Shown: piece by piece, positions 23,370 to 34,054 of the stretch | Position numbering within the stretch: the first letter of the stretch is position 1 | Layout: each line of letters begins with the position of its first letter | NCBI RefSeq assembly: GCF_963259705.1 | Contig: NC_081852.1 | Location: 58,962,859 to 59,026,858 of the forward strand | Source: Myotis daubentonii | Lineage: Eukaryota > Chordata > Mammalia > Chiroptera > Vespertilionidae | DNA: 64,000 nucleotides | Direction: 5' to 3' | Notes under the pieces: model-generated | What the model saw: the letters and a program-made list of their open reading frames with translations, nothing else | Told to the model about the DNA's origin: nothing | The model's database searches: none | Position numbers and translations under genes: made by a program

Positions 23370-26300
23370 TGGATGTGCCTGCCTATGTATTGGGGGTAGC
23401 CCTGTCCTGTCTTTGGTGTCTGGGAAGGACACTAAGCCCCCTGGACCCTCACTCCACCCTGAGGGCAAGGTGCATGCTGTCCCTGACAAGGGGTGGAGGG
23501 ACTGCATCTCCTGAGGGGAGGGTACGGGGGTACGGGGGTACGGGGGGAGGGGCTGGAGGGGCTATCCCACCCACAGCTCCTTTGCTGCCTGTAGGGCTAC
23601 AATCTCCCCTCCCCTTGCTCCCTGGCTAAGGGGCATTATTGTCATGGACTTTGTGTGGACAGATGGGGAAACCGAGGCCCAAGGCCTGCCAGGACCCCTG
23701 CATTACAGCCCAGCCTGGCCTAGTACCCTTCACTAGCCTGATGCTGAGCGACCCCTAGGGCCCTCAACCTTCCTCATGCCACGACCCTTTAATACAGTTC
23801 CTCATGTTGTGGTGACCCCCAACCATAAAATTATTTTCATTGCTACTTCATAACTGTAATGTTGCTACTGTTATGGATCGTAATGTAAATATCTGATATG
23901 CTATATGTGTTTTCCGATGGTCGCGACCCACAGGTTGAGAACCGCTGGTTTTGGGCTGCATCCCTGGCCTTGGGCTGCATCCCTGTCAGCTGAGCTCCAC
24001 CCCAGGTTTGAGACGGGCACAGCCTGAGGCAAGGCCCTCACCTTAGAACCCTCTTGTTTTCCTGGCTCAGGGCCTGTACCCAGAGAGTGTGAGTTATGTC
24101 CTCGGTGCCTCAGGGAACACCTTCACCCTGCACCTTCGGAAGAACAGGTGAGCAGGGGCCCGGGCCTGCCCCCAGCACACCTGTGCCCTGGGCATCCAGC
24201 TCCCTGGCAGCTGGGGCCCAGTGAGCTACAGTGGTTCTCTTCTAGGGACCTGGTGGGCTCGGGCTACACGGAGACCTACACGGCTGCCAATGGCTCCCAG
24301 GTGACCGAGCAGCTGCAGAGGCAGGTATGGCCTGGTGGCCCTCCCCAAGGTGGCTGGGGGCTCTGGGAGTGAGTCCTGCAGAGCCCTCATGCCCGCCTCC
24401 CGCAGGACCACTGCTTCTACCAGGGCCACGTGGAAGGGCACCCTCTCTCCGCTGCCAGCCTCAGCACCTGTGATGGCCTCAGGTGGGTGCTCCAGACCTG
24501 GGCGAAGTGGGTCAGAATGTCAGGGCCCCAGCACACTCCTCGCTTCCCGAGACATGAACTGAGGCTGAGAACAGAGGGGCCAGACTTGGGGACACCTTTC
24601 TGCACTGGGTGTCTGGGCTCTATTTACAACGACAGGTTCCCCACCTGCAAGGCTCCCACTGGGCCCTGGACACTGTCCGCCTGCATGTCCCAGGGCCGAG
24701 TGGGGGCCTCCTGTCCTTCCAGGCCTCTGTCCCTCACTGGGCAGCATGCAGGGGGCGGGGCACTGACTCGAGCCCCTGCTCCCCTCTGCCCACAGGGGCT
24801 TCTTTCAGGCAGGCTCGGCTGTGCACCTGATTGAGCCTCTGGATGGAAGCGGGGAAGAGGGGCAGCACGCGCTCTACCAGGCACAGCACCTGCAGCAGAA
24901 GGGGGGGACCTGCGGGGTCAGCAACACCAGCCTGGAGAGCATGCTGGGCCCCCGGACCTTGGCAGCCTTCAGGCCCCGGGTGAGGAGGCCCTGCCCAGCT
25001 TCAACCCTGCCGCTTGGACCTACGAGTCTCCCAGACTCCCGTGTATTCAGTGAATGAGGGTGCTGCCTGCCATCCCGGTGGCCAGTGGGCCTGACTGCCC
25101 AGCAGCTGCGGAATCGGCTCCTTAGTCTGCACTGGCACCTCCTAGACAGGTCCCCCAACACTGAGCAGGGGGCCCTGGACGTGGTCTGTGTGAAGACTGG
25201 GCCGAGGTCAGGGAGCCTATGGCTGGGGCCGCTGACCAGCTTCTCATTGCTGTTTTGCAGAACCGGCCACTATCCCGAAAGACCCGCTTTGTGGAGCTAT
25301 ACGTGGTCACGGACAGCAGAGAGGTGCCATGGGCAGGGGGTGTGCAGGAGGGGGCGAGTCGTCCATGGGCTGCTGACTGAGGGTCTGTGTCATCAGTTCC
25401 AGAAGCTGGGGAGCAGAGAAGCTGTGCGCAGGCGGGTGCTGGAGGTGGTGAACCACGTGGACAAGGTGCCGTCTGTTTCTACCCTGGGGAGGGGGGGCTC
25501 CCAGGGGGTCCTCCCCCAGCAGGGGCTTCCAGGACCCCAAGCAACACAGGCCCATTCTGGACGTCACCCAGCCTGACAGAACCCTGATTGTCAACGAGGA
25601 GGAGGCACCTGGAGGGAGGTGTGGGTGGCAGAGCCGGTGAGGAGGCAACTGGTCCCTGACCCGTGGAATCCTGTCTTCCTGCAGCTTTATCAGGAACTCA
25701 AATTCCGCGTGGTCCTGGTGGGCCTGGATATCTGGAACCATGGGGACAAGATCCAGGTCAGCTCCGACGCTGGCGCCACGCTGGACAACTTCCTGGCCTG
25801 GCGGGCACAGAACCTGGTGGGGCGGCACCCTCACGACAACGTCCAGCTCATCACGTGAGTGGGCAGCAGGCGACGGGCAGTGAGAACAGCCACCGCCAGC
25901 AAAGGGCTGTGGGATCGCGGGGGCCACTCAGGGGAGTCCACCTGCAGACGCCTCTCTTGCTTGCAGTGATATCGACTTCGCCGGGGCCACTGTGGGACTG
26001 GCCAAGGTGTCTGCCATGTGCTCCCAGAACTCAGGGGCTGTGAACCAGGTGCGGAGGGATCCAGCGGGGTGGGGTGGGGAGCCAGGCCTGGAACTTCAGC
26101 TGGAATGCGTGCGGGGGAGACCTCAGGGCTCAGGTCCACCTGCTGGACGGCAGTCTGTCCCCATGAACACCTGACCGGCTGCCTCTTCAGGAGGGTGCAT
26201 TGATGGCTTGTGTTTTTCTAAATCCTCACCCCAGGATATGGTTTTTATTAATAGTTAGAGAGGGAGGAAGGGAGCGAGAGACACATTGATCCCAAGCACC

Positions 26301-29300
26301 CCGACTGAGGATCGAACCCAAAGCCGGGGTGTGTGCCCTGACTGGGAATCAAACCCACAGCCCTTCAGTGTACGGAATAATGCTCCAGCCAGTGGAGCCA
26401 CTGGGCGATGCTTTCATGTTTTAAGAAGTGTTGGCAGGAAGTGATGCCAGCCTTGCTTGGGGCAGCAGGGCCGGCAGGAAGGTGACTGGGCCAAGTGGGC
26501 CCCATCCAGCACAGCCTCTCGCTGCAGGACCACAGCCCAAACCCCATCGGCGTGGCGTGCACCCTGGCCCACGAGATGGGTCACAACCTGGGCATGGACC
26601 ACGATGAGAACGTCCAGGGCTGCTACTGCCCCGAGTCACGCACCAGGGGCGGCTGCGTCATGGCCGGCAGCATCGGGTGAGGCCCACCGCAGTCCTGACT
26701 GAGGGCCCCCGCGGAGCAGGCTGCCCTGAGGTGCAGGTGGCCAGCCCACGGCCCCCCCCGTGAGAGACACCTCTCCCCGCAGCTCCACGTTCCCCACCCT
26801 GTTCAGCCAGTGCAGCCAGGACGACCTGGAGACGTTCGTGGAGAAGCCCCGTATAACCTGCATCGCAAACGCTCCGGACCCCGACCGCCTAGTAGGCGGC
26901 CCCGTGTGCGGGAACGGGTTTGTGGAGCAAGGGGAACAGTGTGACTGCGGCTACCCCCAGGTACAGGGCCTGGCACTGCCACCCTCTGCCCTGCACCAGC
27001 CCCAGGTCTCAGTCCCACAGCTTAGGGCGCCCTTCCTGACCCGCCTGGCGCCCTGCATGCCCACAGCCAGTCAGAACACACCCCTGCCTTCTGACGCCCA
27101 CATCCACCTGCAGGGGATCCGTGGGAAGGCCCCCGCCCTGATGGTGTGTCCTGGAGGGAGGTGGGCCCCGGGGCCACTGGAGCCCGGTGCTCAGACCCTC
27201 GGCATTGCCCTGTCCGTCCCCCAGGACTGTCGGGACCGCTGCTGCAACACCACCACCTGCCAGCTGGCCGAGGGGGCTGAGTGTGCCCATGGTGCCTGCT
27301 GCCATGAGTGCAGGGTGAGCACAGGCCCTTCCTGACCCCGCCCGGCTGTGCCCCAAAGTCAGCGGGTGGGAAGGGGCCCCGGGGACGGTGGTGATGAGAG
27401 CAGCCTGGGGCCTGCCGTTCCCATGGTGAGCTTCACTCTGCTGGGCCAGGTGAAGCCGGCCGGCAAGCTGTGCCGCCCCGGCAAGGACGCCTGTGACCTG
27501 GAGGAGTACTGCGATGGCCAGCGGCCCTCTTGCCCAGAGGATACCTTCCAGGAGAACGGCACGCCGTGCCCGGGGGGCTACTGCTACAACGGGGCCTGCC
27601 CCACGCGGGCCCAGAGGTGCCAGGACTTGTGGGGGCCAGGTGAGGCGGGCAGCGGGTGACCCACAGTCCTGGGGGTGGCTTCGGGTCCCATGCTGGGGGA
27701 CTCACCTGCTCCTGGCCTGCAGGCACACAGACTGCCCGGGAGACGTGCTACTCCTTCAATGTCCTGCCAGGCTGCCAGAGCAATGCCCGCCTTGGTGCCG
27801 AGAGGTGAGCATCCAGCCAAGCCCCACACCCCTGGCTCCAGGGATGTCCCCACAGGTGGGGTCTCCCAAGAAAGTTCTCTACGCAAAGGAGGAGGGGCCT
27901 GAGTCAGGGGTCTGTGTGGCCCTCCCTGTCTTCCAGGACTGTCAGGCCTGACCACCCTGTCCTTGGGGGAGATGGGTGGATGCCCCATCAGTGAACCCCA
28001 CCGCCCGTCCAAGGGTCCTGGGCCTCGTTTCCTGGCAGCCCCCTAGGTCCCCACTGAGCACATCAGCATGCACAGAACAGGAGACCACGCAAATCTCTCT
28101 GTTCACAGGGCCGGGTGCGAGACCCTGTTCTGTGAAGGTGGGCAGAAGCCTCCAGAGCGGGCCTCCTGCACCATCACCTACAGCTCAGCCATTTGCCAGG
28201 CTCTTAACCTGGACGGTGGCTCTGGGTTTGAGCAGGTGCTCGAAGGCACCAAGTGTGGCGACGAGAGGGTGAGTGACCAGACACAAGCTTGGATGTGCCC
28301 CCTGAGGCGGTCAGGCCACTGGACTCCATGTCCCCAACGTGTGTCCCGCATGCACGCTCAGGTGGTCCAAAGCAAGGTGGTGGCGACGGAGGGCTGTGTG
28401 TATGGATGGACCCTCTGTTCTCAGTATAAACTTAGCGCACGGGGCGGCGCCAGAAGAGCCGTTCTGGCTACCGTGGTTTGAAGACCTTTCCGTCTGCAAG
28501 TACCCCCAGAGGCCGGGGGGCAGGCAGTCCTCTGTGCCCCTGTGGTCCGCCTGCCAGCAGAAGGGCTGCAGACAAGGCCTGCCTGTCTGTGGTGGCCGCG
28601 GCCTGCTCCTTGAAGCTCACCTGCAGGTTCCGGGTGGGCTTCCGCACTGGGGGAGAGTGGGGTCAGGGGTTGAGACCGACTGCCTAATGAGACACCCCCC
28701 CCGCCCCCTCCCCCCGCCTTCCAGGTGTGTTGGAAAGGACTGTGCCAGGACTTCCACGTTTACCGGTCCAGAAACTGCTCCGCCCAGTGCAATGGCCATG
28801 GGGTACGTGGGCCTTTGGGGTGAAGGAGACTGTAGGCCACGCTCAGGGCGAGCCTGGGTGGACAGAGGGCAGAGGCCTGGAGCTGGCGAGGATCTGTGGG
28901 CCCCGTGTAGACCCTCAGTCCTGGCGGTGGTGGCGCCTGTGGACACATAGGCTGGGGCTGCTGCCGTCAGCGTGTGTGACAGCCAAGGACACCTGGACGT
29001 AGGAGCCAGGTCCATGGACAAGCCCAGCCTGTCCCCGTCAGTCATGGCAGAGCCCTCACAGGCCTAGGCTGGGCCTGGTGACTCCTGGGTGGGCACTGGG
29101 CGATGTAGCACAGGCAGGGTCCGGGGCCCATTCCTGATGCCTGGCTGTCCCCCAGGTGTGCAACCACAAGGGCCAGTGTCACTGCCAACCGGGCTGGGCC
29201 CAACCCCACTGCACAGAGCTGCTGGCTGAGTTGCGCGTAGGTAAGAGCCCGACGGCCCCCTGGGCCTCCACACCCACACAGCCCGATGGGGCAGCGGGAC

Positions 29301-32300
29301 CACTTGGGCAGCGAGAAGGAAGCTGCGTGCCCCCACACCATTGGTGTTTTGTTAAAGAGTCAGACTTGCAGGCCCGGGCATCCTGACCTCACGGGTCTAG
29401 GGTAGGGCCCAGAGCCAGTAACCCCACCTCGGCCCTGCAGGAGAAGGGTCTTCAGATGAGCATGTGGCTGCAGGGAGAGGCCAGGGCTCCGGTCAAGAAG
29501 GGGCCCCAGAAAGGCCCCTATCTGTCCTCTCAACCCCACTGCCCCATGGACACCTGGTCTCATGTTCCCCACAGCATCTGGGAGCCTCCTGATGGGCGTA
29601 GTGGTGCCTGTGGTGCTCCTGGTGACCCTGGCACTCACCGTGTTGGGCGTGGTCGTCTACCGCAAGACTGGGAGCCGCATCCGAGGGAGGTGAGGGTTGC
29701 ACAATGTCCCTGCGCAACAAGCACATCCCCTCCTCGCTGTTGGGAAACGGCCCCGCTGCTGCTGGAGGAAGAAGAGAACCCACAGCGGGTCCCCGAGGGC
29801 CTGTCGTGGGGTGGGAACAGGTGACAAGTTTTGGTGACAGGTTGGGGATATGGTAAGCCCAGAGAGATGGTCCCAGACCCCCCCACACACCTGACCCTGG
29901 TAGGTGTTGGCACTTTGGGGATAGCATGGGCTCAGAGAACTGCCCACCCCACCCACTCAACAGCCGCCCACCCCGTCGGGACCTGGACCCCGTGCCAGTC
30001 GCAGGAAAACGCACACGAGGCTGCCTCTCCTTTTCGAGTGGCTGTGGCTGGTGCACCATGTGGGGGGTGGCAGGTACGGAGGCAGCTGGATTGGGTCCTG
30101 GATTGGACCCTGAGGCCAGGATGCACTGACTCATCTTACTTTCTTGGCAGGAACGTGGCACCCAAGACCGCCATGGGGCTCTCTAACCCCCTGTTCCAGA
30201 AGAGGGGCTTCGGGCCAGAGAAGGGCATGGCTCCGGCCCCCACCACGCACTCCCCAGAGCCGGTCACTCCCATGTATGCCAGCCACTCCGGCCCGCTCCC
30301 CCGGCCCACAGCTTCTGCAGTGACCCCTACACGGCCACCCCCTGCTGTAAGCACCAGCTGCTCCCCAGGGCCCGAGTGCAGCAGCCATGGTCACCCTGTG
30401 GGGAGGCAGGAAGGAGGCTTGAGGATGGGAGGTCTGAGGACCCACACGGCTGATGACAGAATTGGCCATTGAACTTGAATCAGGTTCGAGGCTGCTGCAG
30501 GGCCTGAGGACAGTTTTGAGGGCCAGTCTCCCTCTGCTGCAACCCGGCACCTCAGAGCGTTCACACGGTTGAGCAAAGGGAATGTGCAGGTCACATTCGG
30601 GCTGTGGGCCCTGCTGGTGGTGGGGCAGAGCCGCCATACATACACACACCTGGAGCTTTATTCTCCCTCTGGGAGGGGCAGAAACCTCAGGTCCTGAGCT
30701 GGGGGGCTGGGGGGCTGGGGGGCTGGGTGACGGCGAGGGGAGACCCAGGCTCATGGTCCTATTCCCTGCAGCCTCCGGCCACCATGTCCAGCCCACCCTT
30801 CCCAGTTCCCATGTACACCCAGCAGTCTCCAGCCCAGGTGAGTGGTGGTGGGGCCCCCAACCAGGCAGTGTAGGTGGCGAAAATGGGGTCCCAGGAGGTG
30901 GGGGGTCCAAGGGCTGGATTTGGGAGGCTGGGACCCCAGGGTGCAGCCGCCCCACTTTCAGAGGCTGACCACCTGGGCCCAGTGAGGACATTAACCTGGG
31001 GGCCTGGGCTCCTGTCTGTTCCTCCCTCCAGCTCAGACCTGCTCCTCCCACCAAGCCCCTCCCGGGGCAGAAGCCCAGACAGGTGAGAGGACCTGGCCAC
31101 TCGGCCACTAGTAGACTCCCTTGGCTATGCTTGTTCCCTTCCCCTCTGGCCAGACCCCCAGCCTCCCAACACCCCAAACCCCACAGGAGAGTGTGGGGTG
31201 CTCTCCTCTGGAGTGCGCCCTGCCGGCCTCACCACCTTTAGGCTTACCCCGGAGTCTCTCAGGCAGATCACAGAGGTCTGGCTGTGGTGGGCTCCTTATT
31301 GCTGGGGCCTGCTCACCACCCACCTTGGCCCTGGACCAATACCAGCCTGTGCTTCTGACAAAGTGGGGGTGGCAGGAACAGCCAGGCTTTCTCGACCAGT
31401 CACCACCCGCTCCTGGGACAGGCTCCACCCACCAGGTGTCCTGTTGTCCACCTGTCTGTCTATTACCCAGGATGCTGACTCACACAGGTTTCTCCCTGTG
31501 GCCTCGATATCTTGGAGGTACTTTGAGAGATGCAATTCGTATAACCTTTTTGTTGTTGTTAACCTTCACCAGAGGGATTTTTAGAGAGAGTGGAAGGGAG
31601 GGAGGGAGGATGAGAGAGAGAGAGAGAGAAACATCGATGTGAGAGAGACACATCTATTGGTTACCTCCCCCATGCTCCCCGACCGGGGCTAGGATTCGAA
31701 CCTGTGACCCTTGTGTGTGGGGGGGGGTGGGGGGGGCAACGCTCTAACCACTTAGCACACTGGCTAAGGCTCTATTAATTTTTTAACTGACACACGTGGA
31801 TCTCCCTATAACAACCTTCACTAAGGTGCTTGCTTAATAGATATTCTCTATTGCTTTCTTTTTAAACATTTTATTTAGAAATAATTTTAGACTTATAGAA
31901 AGTTACAAAGACGGTCTAAGGAGGGGTTTTGACCAGCCAGATGGGGGCCAGGGTAGGCAGAGATTTCTGGCCCAGAAAGTGGAGATAGCCAGGCAGAGGC
32001 TGTGAGGGACCAGCTGCTCACCAAGGTCCTTCTGGGTTATAGAAAACTACAAATGCTGGGCCCCACCCAGGCCTCCTAAATGCTAGGGTGTGTGGCCAGG
32101 GCTGAGCATGGCTGGGCCAGGCCTGGTCAGCCTTCCACCTCCATCCGGAGTCCCACCCCCTGTCACCTTGGGGAAACTAAAATGAAAAAAAAATGCCAAT
32201 TTTAGTTGTTAATTCTTGGTTTTGAACTTCCAAGACCCACATTCCGGCAGTTTTAAAAGCTTTTTATTGGTAAAGTTGGGGTGGTCTAGGGGTCTTGGGG

Positions 32301-32844
32301 AGAGGGCAGCCATGTCCCGCTGGTTTGGGTTTCATTCTGGCCTTGGTGGAGGCAGGGTGTTGGGTGGGACTTCTCTATAGAGAGCTCAGCAGAGAAGCCT
32401 GCGGGCCGGTCTGGAGCAGAGCCGAGCCCCTGGGAAGACAGTGCTGTGCCCAGTTCGGGACAGGTAGGTGTCATCCAGTCACTGTGTCTGCTTCCTCCCA
32501 GGTGATCAAGCCAACCTCCGTGCCTCCAATGCCACCAGTCAAGCCCAAGGCTGGAGGGGCCAACCCTGGAACCACTGAGGTGAGCCTCCCCCGCCAGAGC
32601 AGTGTCACCTGCAGGGGCAGTGGTGCAGGCTGACCAGGGCACTGCCCCGGGGGTTGGTTACACTGTCGGCTAAAAGGAGAAATGTTAGCTGTAGGTATAT
32701 TCTAACCTAGGGGTGGGCAAACTTTTTGACTCGAGGGCCACAATGGATTCTTAAACTGGACCGGAGGCCGGAACAAAAGCATGGATGGAGTGTTTGTGTG
32801 AACTAATATAAATTCAAAGTAAACATCATTCCATAAAAGGGTAG

Positions 32845-32883
<39 letters not shown>

Positions 32884-33270
32884 TTTTACTCATTTCAAAC
32901 GGGCCGAATCCGGCCCGCGGGCCGTAGTTTGCCCACGGCTGTTCTAACCTCTGCTGTATACTCTGCCAGAGGACTTTTCAGGGATGGCTGCTCCTACTGG
33001 CTGGTCATTTGTCTTCACCTACTAGCCTAAGTACGAAAGTCTGTCCTTTATCCAGTGTTAGCTGTGAGCACTACGGCCGTCACTGTTATTGTTGTATGCA
33101 GGGGGCCATCATATTGTTGGCTGAACGAAGAATCTAAATTTTAATAAGTGTGAAAGGAAATAAGATTCAGATGTACTCTTCATAGCAGGTGGTTTTTATT
33201 GTTTCTTGTTTCCTCCTTCAAGGGAGTTGGCCCAAAGGTTGCTCTGAAGCCCCCTGTCCTAAGGAGATGA
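21849..33270 (+). CDS. ADAM8: ADAM8 (CD156a), transmembrane metalloprotease-disintegrin, 838 aa, 24 coding exons
   Basis: Exons: 21849-21894, 22721-22824, 24071-24147, 24246-24324, 24406-24482, 24796-24979, 25261-25323, 25397-25465, 25685-25854, 25967-26048, 26528-26676, 26783-26960, 27225-27314, 27450-27639, 27723-27804, 28109-28268, 28725-28802, 29156-29240, 29575-29689, 30151-30346, 30772-30837, 31032-31082, 32502-32579, 33223-33270. They sum to 2517 nt and stay in frame; human ADAM8 is about 824 aa. Domains: signal peptide; prodomain with cysteine-switch Cys167 (GGTCGVSN); metalloprotease with zinc motif [11 protein letters not shown] at about 332-342 and Met-turn CVMAGS; disintegrin with loop KDAC at about 468-471; cysteine-rich; EGF-like ([15 protein letters not shown], about 622-636); one membrane helix (about 657-680); proline-rich cytoplasmic tail with PPxxPxKP SH3-type motifs. 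No furin site is obvious before the catalytic domain, in line with known autocatalytic activation. It acts as a cell-surface sheddase in leukocytes. The 17-residue exon 22 is absent from the human protein as I recall it. Confidence 0.95.
23048..23095 (+). pseudogene. Decayed duplicate of ADAM8 exon 3 within intron 2
   Basis: The first 33 bases after an AG acceptor (GACCTGTACCCAGAAAGTGT...) match the start of exon 3 at 24071 (GGCCTGTACCCAGAGAGTGT...) with four mismatches; similarity then fades after a 3-base insertion. Even the preceding pyrimidine tract (CTGTTTGCTTGGTTCAG versus TTGTTTTCCTGGCTCAG) is alike. No donor comparable to that of exon 3 follows, so it is probably a dead exon from an intragenic duplication with a spacing of about 1.02 kb. 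Confidence 0.75.
23327..23366 (+). repeat. (TG)n microsatellite, about 20 units
   Basis: Uninterrupted TG dinucleotide run of about 40 bases in ADAM8 intron 2. Confidence 0.97.
23520..23550 (+). repeat. Short TACGGGGG tandem repeat
   Basis: Three consecutive copies of an 8-9 base GGGTACGG unit in ADAM8 intron 2. Confidence 0.8.
23632..23695 (+). repeat. MIR-like SINE fragment
   Basis: GGCATTATTGTCATGGACTT then ACAGATGGGGAAACCGAGGC, the 3' signature of MIR. In ADAM8 intron 2. Confidence 0.6.
23756..23951 (-). mobile_element. SPIN/URR1-like nonautonomous hAT transposon
   Basis: Minus strand begins CAGCGGTTCTCAACCTGTGG with GTCGCGACCATCGGAAAACA and ends GGTTGGGGGTCACCACAACA, TGAGGAACTGTATTAAAGGG, GAAGGTTGAGGGCCCT. 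This is the SPIN_NA/URR1 layout; the far terminal repeat is eroded (GAGGGCCCT instead of GAGAACCACTG). In ADAM8 intron 2. Confidence 0.85.
26222..26412 (-). mobile_element. Ves-type SINE, diverged
   Basis: Minus strand: TCGCCCAGTGGCTCCACTGG, a tRNA-like head, GGGTTTGATTCCCAGTCAGG B-box region, GGTTCGATCCTCAGTCGGGG, a short CT-rich run and TATCCTGGGGTGAGGATT tail. ADAM8 intron 10, about 115 bp before the catalytic-site exon. Confidence 0.8.
31545..31772 (-). mobile_element. Ves-type SINE with GAAGGTTAAC tail
   Basis: Minus strand: AGCCTTAGCCAGTGTGCTAA head, GGTTCGAATCCTAGCCCCGG B-box region, GGGGGAGGTAACCAATAGAT, CT-rich run, and CTCTGGTGAAGGTTAACAAC tail. A G-rich slip (about 20 bases) interrupts the head. 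ADAM8 intron 22. Confidence 0.8.
31850..31912. repeat. Ancient LINE-like fragment
   Basis: TTTATTTAGAAATAATTTTA GACTTATAGAAAGTTACAAA resembles a common old mammalian LINE tail segment. Short and uncertain. Confidence 0.3.
32708..32941 (+). mobile_element. Nonautonomous hAT (MITE) with 8-bp target duplication
   Basis: Ends TAGGGGTGGGCAAACT and AGTTTGCCCACGGCTG are inverted repeats, flanked by identical 8-base duplications TTCTAACC at 32700-32707 and 32942-32949. The interior has CCGAATCCGGCCCGCGGGCC near the 3' end and a run of about 35 T at 32847-32881. ADAM8 intron 23. Confidence 0.93.
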
Positions 33271-33710
33271 TGCCCCTTGGGGCACCCGCGCACCTGTCTG
33301 CAAGCTGTTCATGTTGAAAGAACCCGGTGCCAGCCCCTGCAGTGCCCCCATAGTGGGCTGGGCCCACTCTGCAAAGTCCCAGCAGAAGAGCTACCTACCT
33401 CCTTGTGGCCAAGGTCTTGCTTCCGCATCCCAGGGTCACAGCCGAGGGCCGCCCGGTCAGGTCTCTGCTGGGGTTCCTGACTCTCACCCACGTTGGCCAC
33501 ACTCAGCTCCGCCAGGCTGGGGCCGGCTGCTGCGTGGCCTGCCTATGGGTGTGTCCGGACCGCACTGCTGTGCCCTCCAGGCCCCCCAGGTGGAAGGCCC
33601 GTGTGCTGTGCTTCCCAGTCCTGCTGGTGTGCTCCGGCACCCCCGGACTGCAAGCCCCTCAATTTTCAGAGCCTGTTTCCCTGCTATTTAAAAAAAAGTA
33701 TGGTTTTACG

Positions 33711-33716
33711 ATTAAA
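33711..33716 (+). terminator. ADAM8: Probable ADAM8 polyadenylation signal (ATTAAA)
   Basis: ATTAAA variant 440 nt after the ADAM8 stop codon (33268-33270) at the end of a GC-rich 3' UTR, just before AT-rich intergenic sequence. No AATAAA is closer. Confidence 0.6.
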
Positions 33717-33939
33717 TTATTGATCAACTTTTAAATGACTGGAGATTTTTATTGGGTGGAATTCAATTTGTAATAGTTAAGGTTCCAACGCGTGTTAAAA
33801 TAAAATGTGCACTGTTCAAGGACGGCGACTTTTCACCTTCTTTGCTCTCGGACGTGATCATAAGACACCCCCGCCCCCTCAAACTGAGCGGTCCGGGCGC
33901 ACTGACCCTTGGCCCCAGCCCAACCACTGACCTCCACCC

Positions 33940-34054
33940 TCACCTACAAAACTCCCGCCCTTCCGGCCCCGCCCCCTGTCTCCCCGCAACGGCCCAACGA
34001 CCCGCCCCTTCCGGCGCCGTCTCCTAGCAACGGCCAACAATCAGTCCCGCAGCC
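33940..34054 (+). promoter_or_regulatory. CpG-rich promoter of the SPEF1-like gene with two X-box-like elements
   Basis: CpG-rich from about 33880 to 34230. GTCTCCTAGCAAC at 34019-34031 fits an RFX X-box (GTHNYY then RRNAAC) except that the spacer is one base instead of two; GTCTCCCCGCAAC at 33978-33990 is a weaker copy 41 bp upstream. RFX sites are a hallmark of ciliary gene promoters. No TATA box. Confidence 0.55.

Noticed and set aside
30131..31177. A 348-codon ORF on the minus strand antisense to the ADAM8 tail exons
   Set aside because: It covers ADAM8 exons 20-22 and introns in a GC-rich region, shows no known domain, and has composition expected from proline-rich coding on the other strand.
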